DNA of 64,000 bases from Arsukibacterium ikkense. GTDB taxonomy: Bacteria > Pseudomonadota > Gammaproteobacteria > Enterobacterales > Alteromonadaceae. The notes under the pieces are model-generated. The model made no database searches and had not been told where the DNA came from. It saw only the letters and a program-made list of their open reading frames with translations. The stretch spans positions 1-64,000 of the forward strand of contig NZ_LAHO01000009.1 in assembly GCF_000987775.1 (NCBI RefSeq), in the 5' to 3' direction. Both the position numbers and the translations under genes were made by a program. Positions 24,440 through 34,323 of this stretch are shown here, one piece after another. The number at the start of each line of letters is the position of its first letter. Position 1 is the stretch's first letter.

Positions 24440-26197
24440 TTAGCTTGCTGGTCGCGGTTTTTTGCTTTTCAGTGCTTTTAGCAACAGCACATATTCATGT
24501 TGTTCGGTCTGGGTTAGCTGTTTTAGTTTATCTTTTCGTTCCAGTGCTTCCAGCCGTTGCTGCAGGTATTGATCTTCAATCGAGTGGAACGTATCCAGAA
24601 ATTCAGCTGACAGCTGCTCAGGTTCTATCTGATGCTGCCAGGCTGCCAGTTTCAACAGGATGGCATGCTCCGGCAGATCCCGCCAGTATTCCAGTAATTG
24701 CGCTGTGGTAAGCCCGGGTTTATCCAGTAAATGCTGCTGTACAGCCAGTAATAAGGTAATGCCTGGAATTTCGGCACTGGCCAGCTCTGGCGCATAAGGC
24801 ATTACATTAACGAGTTCTGGCGTTTGCAATAGCAAGGCAATAGCCCGTCGCATTGGCGTCATTTTGATCGTGGCCGGGGCAGGGCGCGCTTGCTGCCGGC
24901 TATTCACTGGCTTTAACCGTTCGCTGGAGCGTCCCAACAGGTTATCCAGCTTTTGTTGCAGGATTTCCTGGTAAAAGCTGCTGGGTATTTGTTTGATAAG
25001 CTCACTGCCTTTGACCAGTAAGGCGGATTTACCGCCGTCAGTGTTGGCATCAAATTCCTGTAATAAATGTTCAAACAAATACTGCTTCAAGGGCTGGGCT
25101 TGCTCTAAACGGGCCATAAAAGCCGCTTTGCCTTCTTTTTGCACTAACGAATCGGGGTCTTCACCGTCGGGCAGAAACACAAAATTCAGTTCCACGCCAT
25201 CTTTTAATTGTGGCAAGGCATTTTGTAAGGCACGCCAGGCGGCATCGCGGCCGGCGCGATCACCGTCGTAACAGCAAATCACCTTCGGGCTGTAACGAAA
25301 TAAGGTATGCATTTGATCGGAGGTGGTAGCTGTGCCGAGGCACGCTACGGCAAAGCGGATATCATGTTCGGCCAGGGCCACCACATCCATGTAGCCTTCT
25401 ACCACCAATAATTGTTTCAGGTGGCCCGGTTGCTGCCGTACCTGATACAAGCCATACAGTTCGCGGCCTTTATGAAACAAGCGGGTTTCCGGCGAGTTCA
25501 GGTATTTCGGCTGGCCGTCATTTAAAATACGGCCACCAAACGCAATAACCCGGCCACGTTTATCGTGAATAGGGAACATTAGCCGGTCGCGGAAAAAATC
25601 GTATTCGCGGCCGTTGTCGTTGCGGTTAACCAGCTTCAGCTCAACCAGCTGTTCACGCAGCGCTCTGGGTTTGCCGTTACTTAATTGCTGTAACACACCA
25701 TCCCAGCCATCGGGGGCATAGCCCAGTTGAAAGTCGCTGATAGTTTGCGCCGACAAGCCACGCTTGGCTAAATACTGTTGCACGGCCGGGCCATTGGCAT
25801 GCTGCTGCAGTTGCTGCTGATAATAGTCGGCGGCTTGTTGCATCAGGCTATAATCGTCGGCCTGGGCGGCGGGCCGGGCCGGGCCTTTACCTTGCTCGCG
25901 CGGTACTTCCATGTGCAGCTGTTTAGCCAGCTCTTCAATGGCTTCCACAAATTCGAGTTGCTCAAACTCCATCATAAAGCTGATGGCATTGCCGTGCGCG
26001 CCACAACCAAAACAGTGATAAAACTGCTTATCAGGGCTAACGGTAAACGATGGGCTTTTTTCGTTATGGAACGGACAACAGGCAGAGTAGTTTTTACTAC
26101 CTGCTTTTTTAAGGGGTACGCGTTGGTCTATCAGTTCAACGATATCTGTTCTGGCGAGCAGATCATCAATAAACTGACGAGGTATTTGTCCTGCCAC
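24440..26197 (-). CDS. dnaG: DNA primase DnaG
   Basis: A 585-aa primase that lays RNA primers at the replication fork. The zinc-binding domain has C41, H44, C62 and C65 (CPFHNEK, HCFGCGAHG). The catalytic core includes EYDFFRDRLMFPI and the TOPRIM motifs VVEGYMDVVAL and CCYDGDRAGRDAA. The C-terminal helicase-binding domain (about 445-585) is divergent, as usual in this family. It follows rpsU after a structured 145-bp gap and precedes rpoD. Confidence 0.97.
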   Translation of the reverse strand: MAGQIPRQFIDDLLARTDIVELIDQRVPLKKAGSKNYSACCPFHNEKSPSFTVSPDKQFYHCFGCGAHGNAISFMMEFEQLEFVEAIEELAKQLHMEVPREQGKGPARPAAQADDYSLMQQAADYYQQQLQQHANGPAVQQYLAKRGLSAQTISDFQLGYAPDGWDGVLQQLSNGKPRALREQLVELKLVNRNDNGREYDFFRDRLMFPIHDKRGRVIAFGGRILNDGQPKYLNSPETRLFHKGRELYGLYQVRQQPGHLKQLLVVEGYMDVVALAEHDIRFAVACLGTATTSDQMHTLFRYSPKVICCYDGDRAGRDAAWRALQNALPQLKDGVELNFVFLPDGEDPDSLVQKEGKAAFMARLEQAQPLKQYLFEHLLQEFDANTDGGKSALLVKGSELIKQIPSSFYQEILQQKLDNLLGRSSERLKPVNSRQQARPAPATIKMTPMRRAIALLLQTPELVNVMPYAPELASAEIPGITLLLAVQQHLLDKPGLTTAQLLEYWRDLPEHAILLKLAAWQHQIEPEQLSAEFLDTFHSIEDQYLQQRLEALERKDKLKQLTQTEQHEYVLLLKALKSKKPRPAS

Positions 26198-26220
26198 TGA
26201 TGTCCTTTATATGGTTTCCA

Positions 26221-26252
26221 GAAAAAGACAAACCGTGCTCAAAGAACACGGT
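26221..26252 (-). terminator. Attenuator-like terminator between rpsU and dnaG
   Basis: ACCGTG (26232-26237) and CACGGT (26247-26252) pair around a 9-base loop. On the minus strand the stem is followed by TTGTCTTTTTC. E. coli has a partial terminator at the same place in this operon, which lowers dnaG expression relative to rpsU. Confidence 0.6.
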
Positions 26253-26282
26253 GTGCAGATATCGGCCTGACGCCTGATTGCG

Positions 26283-26323
26283 AACCTGCTGACTGGAACC
26301 GCTATTGTGCGGTTACGCAGGTT
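26283..26323. other. Nested inverted repeats in the rpsU-dnaG gap
   Basis: An outer pair AACCTGC (26283-26289) and GCAGGTT (26317-26323) encloses an inner pair AACCGC (26297-26302) and GCGGTT (26309-26314). It may form a compound RNA hairpin just after rpsU, possibly stabilising the S21 transcript or serving as a processing site. Confidence 0.45.
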
Positions 26324-26342
26324 AACGCCGGTTGACTGTAAC

Positions 26343-26558
26343 TTAGTACAGGCGGATCCGACGTGCATTCTCGCGAGAAAGCTTTTTAGCGTGGCGTTTT
26401 ACTGCTGCTGCTTTCTTGCGCTTGCGAACCCAGGTAGGCTTCTCGTAAAATTCTTTTGCGCGTACATCAGCTAATACGCCAGCTTTTTCACAAGAGCGCT
26501 TAAAACGACGTAAGGCTACGTCAAAGGGTTCGTTTTCTTTTACTTTAACAACAGGCAT
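26343..26558 (-). CDS. rpsU: 30S ribosomal protein S21
   Basis: A 71-aa basic protein of the small subunit, needed for initiation on native mRNAs. It is almost identical in pattern to the gammaproteobacterial S21: it begins [20 protein letters not shown] and ends [11 protein letters not shown]. It is the first gene of the operon with dnaG and rpoD, and diverges from tsaD as in E. coli. GAGGTGAG precedes the ATG. Confidence 0.98.
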   Translation of the reverse strand: MPVVKVKENEPFDVALRRFKRSCEKAGVLADVRAKEFYEKPTWVRKRKKAAAVKRHAKKLSRENARRIRLY

Positions 26559-26796
26559 TAAATTCTCACCTCGGTCAAACTTGGTTATCGGTAACCAATT
26601 ACGATTAAAAATGGTGCGGCATTTTACGCAAAAAGCACCACCAATGTAAAGCGATTAAGTGATCTTAAATCAGATCTTCTGGCTCTGACAGGGTGAAGCC
26701 GTTACAATGCGCGCATTAAAGGCCGGCAAGTGTACCTGAACTTTGCCGCGAGATCCTATTATTTGCAGAATTTTAAGACGATTTTTTAGGAAAGCG

Positions 26797-27810
26797 ATGC
26801 GCGTATTAGGTATAGAAACATCCTGTGATGAAACCGGTATTGCGGTTTATGATGGTGACAAAGGTTTGTTAAGCCATGTGCTGTATAGCCAGATCCCATT
26901 ACATGCCGATTATGGCGGGGTAGTGCCTGAATTGGCCTCGCGTGATCATGTGAAAAAAACCCTGCCGTTAATCAAGCAGGCATTGGCGCAGGCGGGTCTT
27001 AACGCCGCTGATATAGATGGCGTAGCCTATACTGCCGGCCCTGGCTTGGCCGGCGCCTTGCTGGTAGGTGCCACCATTGGCCGCAGCCTGGCCTATGCCT
27101 GGCAAAAGCCGGCGCTGGCGGTGCACCATATGGAAGGCCATTTATTAGCACCGATGCTGGAAGATAACCCGCCGCCATTTCCATTTTTAGCGCTGCTGGT
27201 CTCCGGCGGCCATACTCAGCTGGTGGGTGTGGAAGGGATTGGTCGTTATGAATTGCTGGGTGAATCGATAGATGATGCCGCCGGCGAGGCCTTTGATAAA
27301 ACAGCCAAGTTAATGGGGCTGGATTACCCCGGTGGCCCACTGCTGGCAAAGCTGGCGCTTACGGGGGATAGCAAAAAATACAAGTTTCCGCGACCGATGA
27401 CCGACCGGCCAGGGCTGGATTTTAGCTTTAGCGGTCTGAAAACCTCGGCCGCGAATGTGATTGCTAAAGAGGGCAGCAGTGAGCAGGTGCAGGCCGATAT
27501 TGCGGCCTCGTTTCAGCAAGCGGTAGTGGATACTCTGGTAATTAAATGCGAACGGGCGCTGGAGCAAACCGGTTATCAGCGGCTGGTGATTGCCGGTGGG
27601 GTAAGTGCAAATATTTCACTGCGACAGCAGCTTGAGGTATTACTGCAGCGCCGGGGTGGGGCGGTGTATTATCCGCGCAAAGAATTTTGTACTGATAATG
27701 GCGCCATGATTGCTTTTGCGGGTTATCAGCGCTTAAGGGCCGGCCAGCAGCAAGATTTAACCATTGGCGTCACACCGCGCTGGCCAATGCAGGAGTTAGT
27801 GCCGGTCTGA
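26797..27810 (+). CDS. tsaD: tRNA threonylcarbamoyladenosine biosynthesis protein TsaD
   Basis: A 337-aa ASKHA-fold protein that transfers threonylcarbamoyl from TC-AMP to A37 of ANN-decoding tRNAs, with TsaB and TsaE. It starts [14 protein letters not shown]. The metal-binding [10 protein letters not shown] (HxxxH) lies near 110, followed by LVSGGHTQL and VAGGVSAN-like [15 protein letters not shown] 26797 is chosen over an upstream in-frame start since AGGAAAG lies before it and the length fits the family. Its stop abuts the stop of plsY on the other strand. Confidence 0.97.
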   Translation: MRVLGIETSCDETGIAVYDGDKGLLSHVLYSQIPLHADYGGVVPELASRDHVKKTLPLIKQALAQAGLNAADIDGVAYTAGPGLAGALLVGATIGRSLAYAWQKPALAVHHMEGHLLAPMLEDNPPPFPFLALLVSGGHTQLVGVEGIGRYELLGESIDDAAGEAFDKTAKLMGLDYPGGPLLAKLALTGDSKKYKFPRPMTDRPGLDFSFSGLKTSAANVIAKEGSSEQVQADIAASFQQAVVDTLVIKCERALEQTGYQRLVIAGGVSANISLRQQLEVLLQRRGGAVYYPRKEFCTDNGAMIAFAGYQRLRAGQQQDLTIGVTPRWPMQELVPV

Positions 27811-28416
27811 TTACTCGCGAATGCGCTTACTTTTATCCCACACCTTGCTTTCTTTGCCCTGATACAGCCGGACAATATTCTGGCGATGGCGGGCGATGAT
27901 CAGAATGCTTAGCATCAGTACTGGCACGGTATATAAAGGTTTAATCCACCAGGTAAATACCGGCGCCAGCGCCACGGTAATAATGGCCGCTAACGATGAG
28001 TAACCGCTAATTGCCACCAGCAATACCCAGCTGGCAATTAACAAGCCGGCTAAATCAAGGCCAATCGGCATCATGGCACCAAAGGCGGTGGCTACCGCTT
28101 TGCCGCCTTTAAAGCCAAAAAACACCGGATAAATGTGGCCCAGGCAGGCACAAATGGCGATAGCCCCCAGCCATACCGGCTCAATTTTCAGGAAGTAGGA
28201 ACCCCACACCGGAATGGTGCCTTTTAAAATATCGAACAGTAATACCAGCACCGCCGGCAATTTACCGCCAAGGCGTAAAACATTAGTGGCGCCAGGGTTA
28301 CCAGAACCATGAAAGCGGGGATCGGGGATGCGAAACAGCTGGCATACCAGCACTGCCGACGACACCGAACCCAGTAAATAGGCGGCGAACATCATAATAA
28401 CAATCAGCAGGGTCAT
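27811..28416 (-). CDS. plsY: Glycerol-3-phosphate acyltransferase PlsY
   Basis: A 201-aa inner-membrane enzyme that transfers acyl from acyl-phosphate to glycerol 3-phosphate. Conserved motifs are seen: [13 protein letters not shown] near the start, [12 protein letters not shown] near 37-48, and [12 protein letters not shown] near 104-115. Five hydrophobic segments fit the family. It converges end to end with tsaD and diverges from folB, the same arrangement as in many gammaproteobacteria. Confidence 0.95.
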   Translation of the reverse strand: MTLLIVIMMFAAYLLGSVSSAVLVCQLFRIPDPRFHGSGNPGATNVLRLGGKLPAVLVLLFDILKGTIPVWGSYFLKIEPVWLGAIAICACLGHIYPVFFGFKGGKAVATAFGAMMPIGLDLAGLLIASWVLLVAISGYSSLAAIITVALAPVFTWWIKPLYTVPVLMLSILIIARHRQNIVRLYQGKESKVWDKSKRIRE

Positions 28417-28553
28417 TTCGACGGTTCCTCAGCACCAGTTTTTGCGATAAGATTGCGGCTCGCTGTACGGCAGCAGGGTAAAGGTTTAGTGACTTTTTAC
28501 CTATCCGACCAGCCTACCTGAAACGAAAAATAACGCAATCCGGATTTAACTGA

Positions 28554-28934
28554 ATGGACATAGTTTTTATAAAACAGCTACAAGTCGATACTGTGATAGG
28601 GGTATATGACTGGGAGAAATCCATTCAGCAGCGGCTGTTGCTTGATTTAGCGCTGACCGCTGATCAGCGATCTGCCGCCGCCAGCGACGACATTGGCCTG
28701 ACTCTGGATTATGCCGTTATTGCAGAAAAGGTGACGGCACTGATTACTGCCCAGCCAATAGAACTGATTGAAACCGTTGCTGAAAAAGTGGCCAGTATGT
28801 TGTTAGCTGAATTTGCTACCAGCAAGGTGGAAGTGACCGTCAGTAAACCCGGTGCTGTGCCCCGGGCGCAAACGGTAGGGGTGCATATCGTCCGCACAGC
28901 ACCAGCAGCACAGCTGCAGCAGGAACAACACTGA
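28554..28934 (+). CDS. folB: Dihydroneopterin aldolase FolB
   Basis: A 126-aa folate enzyme cleaving 7,8-dihydroneopterin to 6-hydroxymethyl-dihydropterin and glycolaldehyde. It opens MDIVFIKQLQVDTVIGVYDW and has LTLDYAVIAEKV and LIETVAEKVASMLL, typical of the family, with VSKPGAVP holding the conserved Lys. Its TGA overlaps the ATG of folK, so the next pathway enzyme is coupled. Confidence 0.95.
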   Translation: MDIVFIKQLQVDTVIGVYDWEKSIQQRLLLDLALTADQRSAAASDDIGLTLDYAVIAEKVTALITAQPIELIETVAEKVASMLLAEFATSKVEVTVSKPGAVPRAQTVGVHIVRTAPAAQLQQEQH

Positions 28935-29425
28935 TGGCGCGCATTTTTATCAGTATCGGCAGCAATACAAGGCGCGATCACTATGTCCGGGCCGGTGTGT
29001 TATCGCTACAGCAATACTTTGGTCAGCTGCATTTGTCCTCGGTATATGAAAGCGAGGCGGTCGGTTTTAATGGTGAGGCTTTTTACAATCTGGTTGCCGC
29101 TACCGACACTGAATTAAGCATTGCTGATTGTGTGCAGGTGCTAAAGCAGATTGAAGATAAGCATGGCCGCATTCGCGGTGCTGAAAAATTCTGCGGTCGC
29201 ACCCTAGACTTAGATTTACTGACTTATGATCAGGTTGTTTGTCAGCAGCCAATAGTGCTGCCGCGTGGTGAGATCACCGAAAATGCCTTTGTGTTGTGGC
29301 CGATGGCTGAACTGGCACCAGAGGCAATCCATCCGTTAACCAAACTGAGTTATGCCGAACTTTGGCAAGCTTATCCCAAAACCAAACAAAAAATCTGGCC
29401 AGTGCCTTTTACATGGAGTAAATAA
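28934..29425 (+). CDS. folK: HPPK, 6-hydroxymethyl-dihydropterin pyrophosphokinase FolK
   Basis: A 163-aa enzyme that activates the FolB product with ATP. It begins ARIFISIGSNTRRDHY, has VLKQIEDKHGRIRG, and the metal-binding FCGRTLDLDLLTYD followed by LPRGEITENAFVLWPMAELAP. It starts inside the stop of folB (TGATG) and ends 2 bases before uppP, making a folB-folK-uppP operon. Confidence 0.95.
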   Translation: MARIFISIGSNTRRDHYVRAGVLSLQQYFGQLHLSSVYESEAVGFNGEAFYNLVAATDTELSIADCVQVLKQIEDKHGRIRGAEKFCGRTLDLDLLTYDQVVCQQPIVLPRGEITENAFVLWPMAELAPEAIHPLTKLSYAELWQAYPKTKQKIWPVPFTWSK

Positions 29426-29427
29426 CC

Positions 29428-30231
29428 TTGAGTACAGTGGAAGTTATTATTTTAGCGATAATTCAGGGTATTACCGAGTTTCTACCGATTTCATCCTCCG
29501 CCCACCTTATTTTACCCTCTGCCATTTTTGGCTGGCAGGATCAGGGCATTGCCTTTGATGTGGCGGTGCATGTGGGTACCTTGTTAGCGGTGATACTGTA
29601 TTTCCGGCAGGATATCACGCAGTTAACTGTTGGTTGGCTGAACTCCTGCCGTGGCCAGCAAAGCACTTATGGCACTTTAGCCTGGATGGTGATTGCCGCC
29701 ACTATTCCGGCTGGTTTAGCTGGTTTACTGGCAGCCGATCTGATCGAAACCTTATTACGCTCGCCCTGGGTAATTGCCATTACCACGCTGGTTTTTGGTA
29801 GCTTACTTTGGTATGCCGACAGCACGGCGAAGCAACATACGGCAATGGAGCAAATCGGCTGGCGCCAGGTACTGATTATTGGTCTTGCCCAGGCGGTGTC
29901 ACTGATCCCGGGGACCTCGCGTTCGGGTATCACCATGACGGCGGGCCTGATGCTGGGACTGGACCGCGCCAGCGCCGCCCGCTTTTCGTTTTTACTGTCG
30001 ATTCCGATTATTGTGCTGATTGGCGGCTATCAGGCGAGCAAGCTAATGAAAAATCCTGAAATTTATGATTTTTCCAGCCTGCTGCTTGGCCTGGTATTGG
30101 CCTTTGTCAGCGCGTTAATTTGTATTCACTTGTTTTTGAAAATCATCAGCCGCATGGGTATGTTACCCTTTGTGATCTACCGGTTGTTGCTGGGGGTTGC
30201 CCTGATTATTTATCTGAGTTTTTTTGTGTAG
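29428..30231 (+). CDS. uppP: Undecaprenyl-diphosphate phosphatase UppP (BacA)
   Basis: A 267-aa inner-membrane enzyme that recycles the undecaprenyl carrier by dephosphorylating undecaprenyl pyrophosphate. Its two motifs are present: GITEFLPISSSAHL (about 14-27) and PGTSRSGITMTAG near 165, with eight hydrophobic segments. The start is TTG with GGAG nine bases upstream, which is unusual but matches the family N-terminus. It is last in the folB-folK operon. Confidence 0.95.
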   Translation: MSTVEVIILAIIQGITEFLPISSSAHLILPSAIFGWQDQGIAFDVAVHVGTLLAVILYFRQDITQLTVGWLNSCRGQQSTYGTLAWMVIAATIPAGLAGLLAADLIETLLRSPWVIAITTLVFGSLLWYADSTAKQHTAMEQIGWRQVLIIGLAQAVSLIPGTSRSGITMTAGLMLGLDRASAARFSFLLSIPIIVLIGGYQASKLMKNPEIYDFSSLLLGLVLAFVSALICIHLFLKIISRMGMLPFVIYRLLLGVALIIYLSFFV

Positions 30232-30243
30232 CCATTCTAAACG

Positions 30244-30966
30244 CTATAACACACTGAAATAAAACGCCAGGCCGGCCGAGAGAAAGTCCTCGCGGCCAGA
30301 GCGGCTAACACGGTTGCCGTAGCTTAGATCCAGTTGCAGCCGGTTGGGCAGCACTTCGGCCAGATAGCCCAGCTGATACACAGGTCTGCCGGCGTTTTCG
30401 CGGTACAGCTCGGTAAATAACCACTGATTGGCGGCGAACTCGTGTTGTAGTGCTATACCGGCAGTCCAGTCATTGTGGGCCTGCTCACGATGCAGCCGGC
30501 CAGCATTTAAATGCAGCAGCCAGGTGTCAGCGGCAAAGCTCTGGGTCAGAGCCAGATTGAGCTGCAGATCGCCTTGCTGTTGCTGGCCAGCGTCAAATTG
30601 ATATGCCAGTTGAGCGGTAATACCATAGCTGTTGGTTTGCAGCGTTTTCAGTTCAGTCTTCGCTGAAAATTCATATTGTTGTGGTTCGCCAGCAGGGGTT
30701 TTGGCAACGCCCAGTGCCCATTCCACGCCCAGTAGCTGACAAGCCGGCACCGCCCAAAAGCGGGTACCTGTACGCTCGCGCTGTGCCCAGCTTTCCAGCT
30801 GGCATTGCTCAACAATAGTGGCATCGTCGGTCAGCATCGGCCGGCCGGCATGGGCCTGCAAAGTGCAAAGGGTTATACTCAGCGCCAGCATTAGCCTGGC
30901 TAAGCCTAACGATTTGGATGTGGCGTCGGTTGCATCACGCAAAGCAGCATGGTTTTTGATTAACAT
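30244..30966 (-). CDS. Probable outer-membrane beta-barrel protein, unknown
   Basis: A 240-aa protein with a long signal sequence, hydrophobic core LMLALSITLCTLQAHA, cut after AHA. The mature part has alternating amphipathic strands (YGITAQLAYQFD, WLLHLNAGRLHR, WTAGIALQHEFA, RLQLDLSYGNRVS) and ends AFYFSVL with an aromatic near the end, as outer-membrane barrels often do. It resembles the transporter-like MetA-pathway barrel group, but not closely enough to name. AGAGGA lies upstream of the ATG. It converges with uppP. Confidence 0.6.
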   Translation of the reverse strand: MLIKNHAALRDATDATSKSLGLARLMLALSITLCTLQAHAGRPMLTDDATIVEQCQLESWAQRERTGTRFWAVPACQLLGVEWALGVAKTPAGEPQQYEFSAKTELKTLQTNSYGITAQLAYQFDAGQQQQGDLQLNLALTQSFAADTWLLHLNAGRLHREQAHNDWTAGIALQHEFAANQWLFTELYRENAGRPVYQLGYLAEVLPNRLQLDLSYGNRVSRSGREDFLSAGLAFYFSVL

Positions 30967-31326
30967 GTGCCTGTTCCTCTTCGGTTAGTACGAAGCGGCC
31001 ACCAGGGTAAAAAATAGCAGCAGAGCCAGCCTGCAACAGTAAAAACAGCACAATAAAACGGGTTGCACTAAGCAACGCTAAGGTTTATTAAAGCTTAAAA
31101 GGGGAAGCAGAGAAATTCATTTAGAAAAATTGTCGCTACCCTGTCGCTGACAGGGCAGGCACCAAAGGGCTACACTATCAGACGGTTGTTACTGTAACAG
31201 GCCGCGGCCTACTTCCAGATTGTTCGCCCACAGTGGGACCTCGCTTTGGTTAAAATTGCTGCGCATTGTAAAGGCTGCTGCTCAGCTGTCAAGTAAAACG
31301 CGCCCAGTTCATCAAAACTTCATGGT
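30967..31326. other. 360-bp gap between barrel gene and cca
   Basis: No gene is seen. A perfect 7-bp hairpin CCCTGTC-GCT-GACAGGG lies at 31139-31155, and on the minus strand TAGCGACAATTTTTC follows it. This may terminate something or regulate the barrel gene, whose promoter should be in this gap; neither is clear. Confidence 0.35.
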
Positions 31327-32559
31327 TCACTTAATCTTCAGCTTACTGATGGCCGTTTTTAACTGCTGTAATCGTGCCTGTTGCAAGGCCGGCGCTATCG
31401 CTGGGCCACTGATCCCTTGCGCCATTATCTGCCGGGCTGAAACCTGCTGTACGGCGCCGGCCAGTTGCTGCAAGTAGTCTGCCTGCGGGTAGTCAGCCTG
31501 CTCAAAGCCGGTGCGGCCGCGTAGGTCTGCGGTGCAACAGAGCAGGATATCGGCCAGTCGCTGTGGCTTGCGCCAGAAATCAATGGCATTAAAGAATTTT
31601 AGCACAGTGCTGGCTTTCAGCTCCTTGGCGCGGTGCACCAGCTGATGGTATTCACATACCAGCAGGGCTAAATCACGGCAGTCGTTCGGTACTCTGAGTC
31701 GCTGACACAGCTGCTGAATGAGTGGCAAGCCGGTATGTTCATGACCATGGTGTGATGGCAACAGCTCAGCTTTGGTCACGCCTTTGCCCAAATCATGCAC
31801 CAGCGCAGCAAAGCGGATATCTAAGCGCTCAGACAGTGCGGCTGCCTGCTCCAGTACCAGCATAGTATGAATGCCGGTATCAATTTCCGGGTGCCATTTT
31901 TCGGGTTGCGGTACGCCCCACAGGGCCGCCAGCTCAGGCATCAGCGCGTGCAGCGCACCGCAATCGTACAACAGCTGAAAATAGGCTGCCGGGCTTTGGC
32001 TGCCAAGCGCTTTGGCCGTTTCCACCCACACCCGCTCCGGGCTTAAGCTGTTTAGCTCGCCACTGGCGCTAAGCTGGCGCATTAACGCCAGGGTTTCGCT
32101 GGCCACAGTAAAGCCTAAATGAGCATAGCGGGCATAAAAGCGGGCAACCCGCAGCACCCGTAGCGGATCTTCGGCAAAGGCATCGGAAACATGGCGTAAT
32201 ATTTTTTGCTCGATATCAGAGCGGCCATGATAAGGGTCGATATAGTTACCATCGCTGTCTTTAGCGATAGCATTAATGGTCAGATCACGTCGTTGCAAGT
32301 CCTGCTCAAGGGTGACATCCGGCGCCGCATAGACACTAAAACCGGTATAACCCTGGCCATTTTTACGTTCAGTGCGGGCCAGTGCGTGTTCTTCTTTGGT
32401 TTTCGGGTGCAAGAATACCGGGAAATCTTTTCCCACCTGCTGATAGCCCAGTTCCAGCATTTGCCCGGGAGTAGCGCCTACTACCACCCAGTCACGCTCG
32501 TGATAGGGGTAGCCAAGTAACTCATCCCGTACTGCACCGCCCACAAGATATATCTGCAC
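31327..32559 (-). CDS. cca: CCA-adding enzyme (multifunctional tRNA nucleotidyltransferase)
   Basis: A 410-aa class II enzyme adding or repairing the 3' CCA end of tRNAs. It opens with the nucleotidyltransferase motif [14 protein letters not shown], has DLTINAIA, the RVARFYAR helix and an HD phosphohydrolase domain ([11 protein letters not shown] near 255) as in the long E. coli type. The likely start is GTG 32559, where family homology begins and AGGA lies upstream; an ATG ten codons earlier (32589) is possible. It is divergent from gspA. Confidence 0.95.
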   Translation of the reverse strand: MQIYLVGGAVRDELLGYPYHERDWVVVGATPGQMLELGYQQVGKDFPVFLHPKTKEEHALARTERKNGQGYTGFSVYAAPDVTLEQDLQRRDLTINAIAKDSDGNYIDPYHGRSDIEQKILRHVSDAFAEDPLRVLRVARFYARYAHLGFTVASETLALMRQLSASGELNSLSPERVWVETAKALGSQSPAAYFQLLYDCGALHALMPELAALWGVPQPEKWHPEIDTGIHTMLVLEQAAALSERLDIRFAALVHDLGKGVTKAELLPSHHGHEHTGLPLIQQLCQRLRVPNDCRDLALLVCEYHQLVHRAKELKASTVLKFFNAIDFWRKPQRLADILLCCTADLRGRTGFEQADYPQADYLQQLAGAVQQVSARQIMAQGISGPAIAPALQQARLQQLKTAISKLKIK

Positions 32560-32638
32560 ATGCTTTCCTGATTGCGTATTTTTTGCCATTATAGCGCCGT
32601 CAGTCTAATTTGCAGCGCTATTAACGCAGGATGCCTTG

Positions 32639-33574
32639 ATGTATACCGGTTTTTTCGGTTTAACCAGCCCGCCTTTTTCCATTGCCCCTAACCCGGATTT
32701 TATGTATCTGGGGGCCCGCCATACGGAAGCACTGGCGCATTTACGTTATGGCCTGGGCGATGCCGGTGGCTTTGTGCTGTTAACCGGCGAAGTGGGGACC
32801 GGCAAAACTACGGTGTCCAGAACCCTGCTACAGGAACTGGACAGCAATACTGATGTGGCCTTTATTTTAAACCCAACCTTATCTGAGCTAGAGCTGCTGG
32901 CGGCGATTTGTGACGAGCTGAAAATTCGCTACAAAAAGGCCGATGCCAGTTTAAAAGTGCTGGGCGATAAAATTACCCAGCGCTTGCAAAAAAACCATCA
33001 GGCTGGCAAAAAAACTATTTTAATTATTGATGAAGCGCAGCATTTGCAGCCGGCAGTTTTGGAGCAGCTGCGTTTACTGACTAACCTGGAAACCAACACT
33101 AAAAAACTGCTACAGGTTATTTTAATTGGCCAGCCGGAGTTGCAGCAGTTACTGCAGCGCAATGACCTGCGCCAGCTAGCACAGCGGATCACCGCGCGTT
33201 ACCATTTACTGCCGCTGGATTTAAACGAAGTGCAGCATTATTTAAAATACCGCTTACAGGTAGCCGGCTGCAGCAGGCCGGTGTTTAGCAGTAAGGCGGT
33301 GACCGAGTTATACCAGCAAAGTGGTGGTATTCCCCGCTTACTGAATTTGCTAGCAGACCGGGCGATGTTGGCCGCTTATAGTCAGCAGCAACCACTGGTA
33401 GACGTGGCGCAGGTGCAACGCGCTGCTACCGAAATTTTACCGCTGAATAACGTTAATACTGCGGGAAATGCCCGGCAGGTGTTACCAGGCTGGTTCTGGC
33501 CGTTACTGACCGGCACTGGTATAGTGGTGGGGTTTTTATTGGCCATGGTGATACTGCCGATGCTAAGAGGTTAA
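32639..33574 (+). CDS. gspA: GspA/ExeA-family AAA ATPase of type II secretion
   Basis: A 311-aa ATPase opening YTGFFGLTSPPFSIAPNPDF, the family signature. Walker A is GEVGTGKTTVSR near 48, Walker B LIIDEAQHL near 130, with LRLLTNLETN and RLLNLLADRAM downstream. A C-terminal membrane segment (WFWPLLTGTGIVVGFLLAMV) is present. In Aeromonas ExeA, with ExeB, helps assemble the secretin multimer in the cell wall. No C-terminal peptidoglycan-binding domain follows the membrane segment, unlike the longest ExeA. It is followed 2 bases later by gspB. Confidence 0.85.
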   Translation: MYTGFFGLTSPPFSIAPNPDFMYLGARHTEALAHLRYGLGDAGGFVLLTGEVGTGKTTVSRTLLQELDSNTDVAFILNPTLSELELLAAICDELKIRYKKADASLKVLGDKITQRLQKNHQAGKKTILIIDEAQHLQPAVLEQLRLLTNLETNTKKLLQVILIGQPELQQLLQRNDLRQLAQRITARYHLLPLDLNEVQHYLKYRLQVAGCSRPVFSSKAVTELYQQSGGIPRLLNLLADRAMLAAYSQQQPLVDVAQVQRAATEILPLNNVNTAGNARQVLPGWFWPLLTGTGIVVGFLLAMVILPMLRG

Positions 33575-33576
33575 CG

Positions 33577-34323
33577 TTGTCAATTTTAATGGATGCACTA
33601 AAACAACAGGTGGAGCCGACGCTGGCCAGCCCGCAACCGACTAACGGCTGGCGCAATCTGGCCTTATTGCTTGGTTTTTTGCTGGCGTTGAGCCTTGGCT
33701 TTGTGTTGGCAAGCTGGTGGCAAAGTGCCAATACAGCGTTGCCGGACAGCAGTGTTGTTGCTGTGTTACAACATAAACCCGTGTTGGCTGACAGTGCCAG
33801 TATTGTTGCTGCCCTTACCAGCGCCGAGCCTGCAGCCCAGGCTGCTGCTGTGGTGCAATCGCAGCCAAAGCAGGAGCCATTTGCACCAGAACAAAAGGTG
33901 GTTAGGGTTACCGCGCCGGAGCCAACAGCACAAGCTGCGGCAACTGAAGTGCCACGTCCCGTGTCGCCTGAGCCAGAGGTGGAAGTGTCTGCTGAATTGC
34001 GGCAACGATTTGCTTCAGCCATGGCTGCCAGCGAGATAAACCAACGTCAGCCACAAGCTGCCTTGCGCTCAAGTGGTGCGCCGGCTAGAGACATCAGTGA
34101 GCTGGCAGCGGCATTGCAGCGACAAATTCCGCCGTTGCGCTTTGAAGCGCATGTCTATGCAACCCAAAGCCAACAGCGCTGGATAAAAGTGAATGGTAAA
34201 AGTTTACAAGAAGGACAGTGGGTGACTGCTGATATCCGCTTAAAAGAAATTACCCCACAATTTGTCTTGCTGGAAATGGGGGCAGAATTATTTAGTGTGC
34301 CGGCCCTGACCGATTACAAATAA
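33577..34323 (+). CDS. gspB: GspB-like type II secretion protein
   Basis: A 248-aa protein starting MSILMDALKQ, the conserved start of GspB/ExeB. One membrane segment is present (about 26-48), a long Ala/Pro/Gln-rich linker spans to about 150, and a periplasmic C-terminal domain follows (LRFEAHVYATQSQQRWIKVN, LKEITPQFVLLEM). It pairs with GspA in the membrane. The start is TTG, 2 bases after gspA. Its end overlaps the convergent HD gene by 10 bases. Confidence 0.83.
   Translation: MSILMDALKQQVEPTLASPQPTNGWRNLALLLGFLLALSLGFVLASWWQSANTALPDSSVVAVLQHKPVLADSASIVAALTSAEPAAQAAAVVQSQPKQEPFAPEQKVVRVTAPEPTAQAAATEVPRPVSPEPEVEVSAELRQRFASAMAASEINQRQPQAALRSSGAPARDISELAAALQRQIPPLRFEAHVYATQSQQRWIKVNGKSLQEGQWVTADIRLKEITPQFVLLEMGAELFSVPALTDYK

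Noticed and set aside
25778..26200. Plus-strand 140-codon frame antisense to the dnaG N-terminus
   Set aside because: It is fully inside dnaG in an opposite frame, with no ribosome-binding site or recognised domain.
31139..31155. CCCTGTC/GACAGGG hairpin as a terminator
   Set aside because: It has no adjacent T-run on the plus strand and no gene ends there; only noted in the gap entry.
33453..34022. Minus-strand 189-codon frame across gspA/gspB
   Set aside because: It is antisense to the Ala/Pro-rich linker of gspB, and low complexity explains the long open frame.
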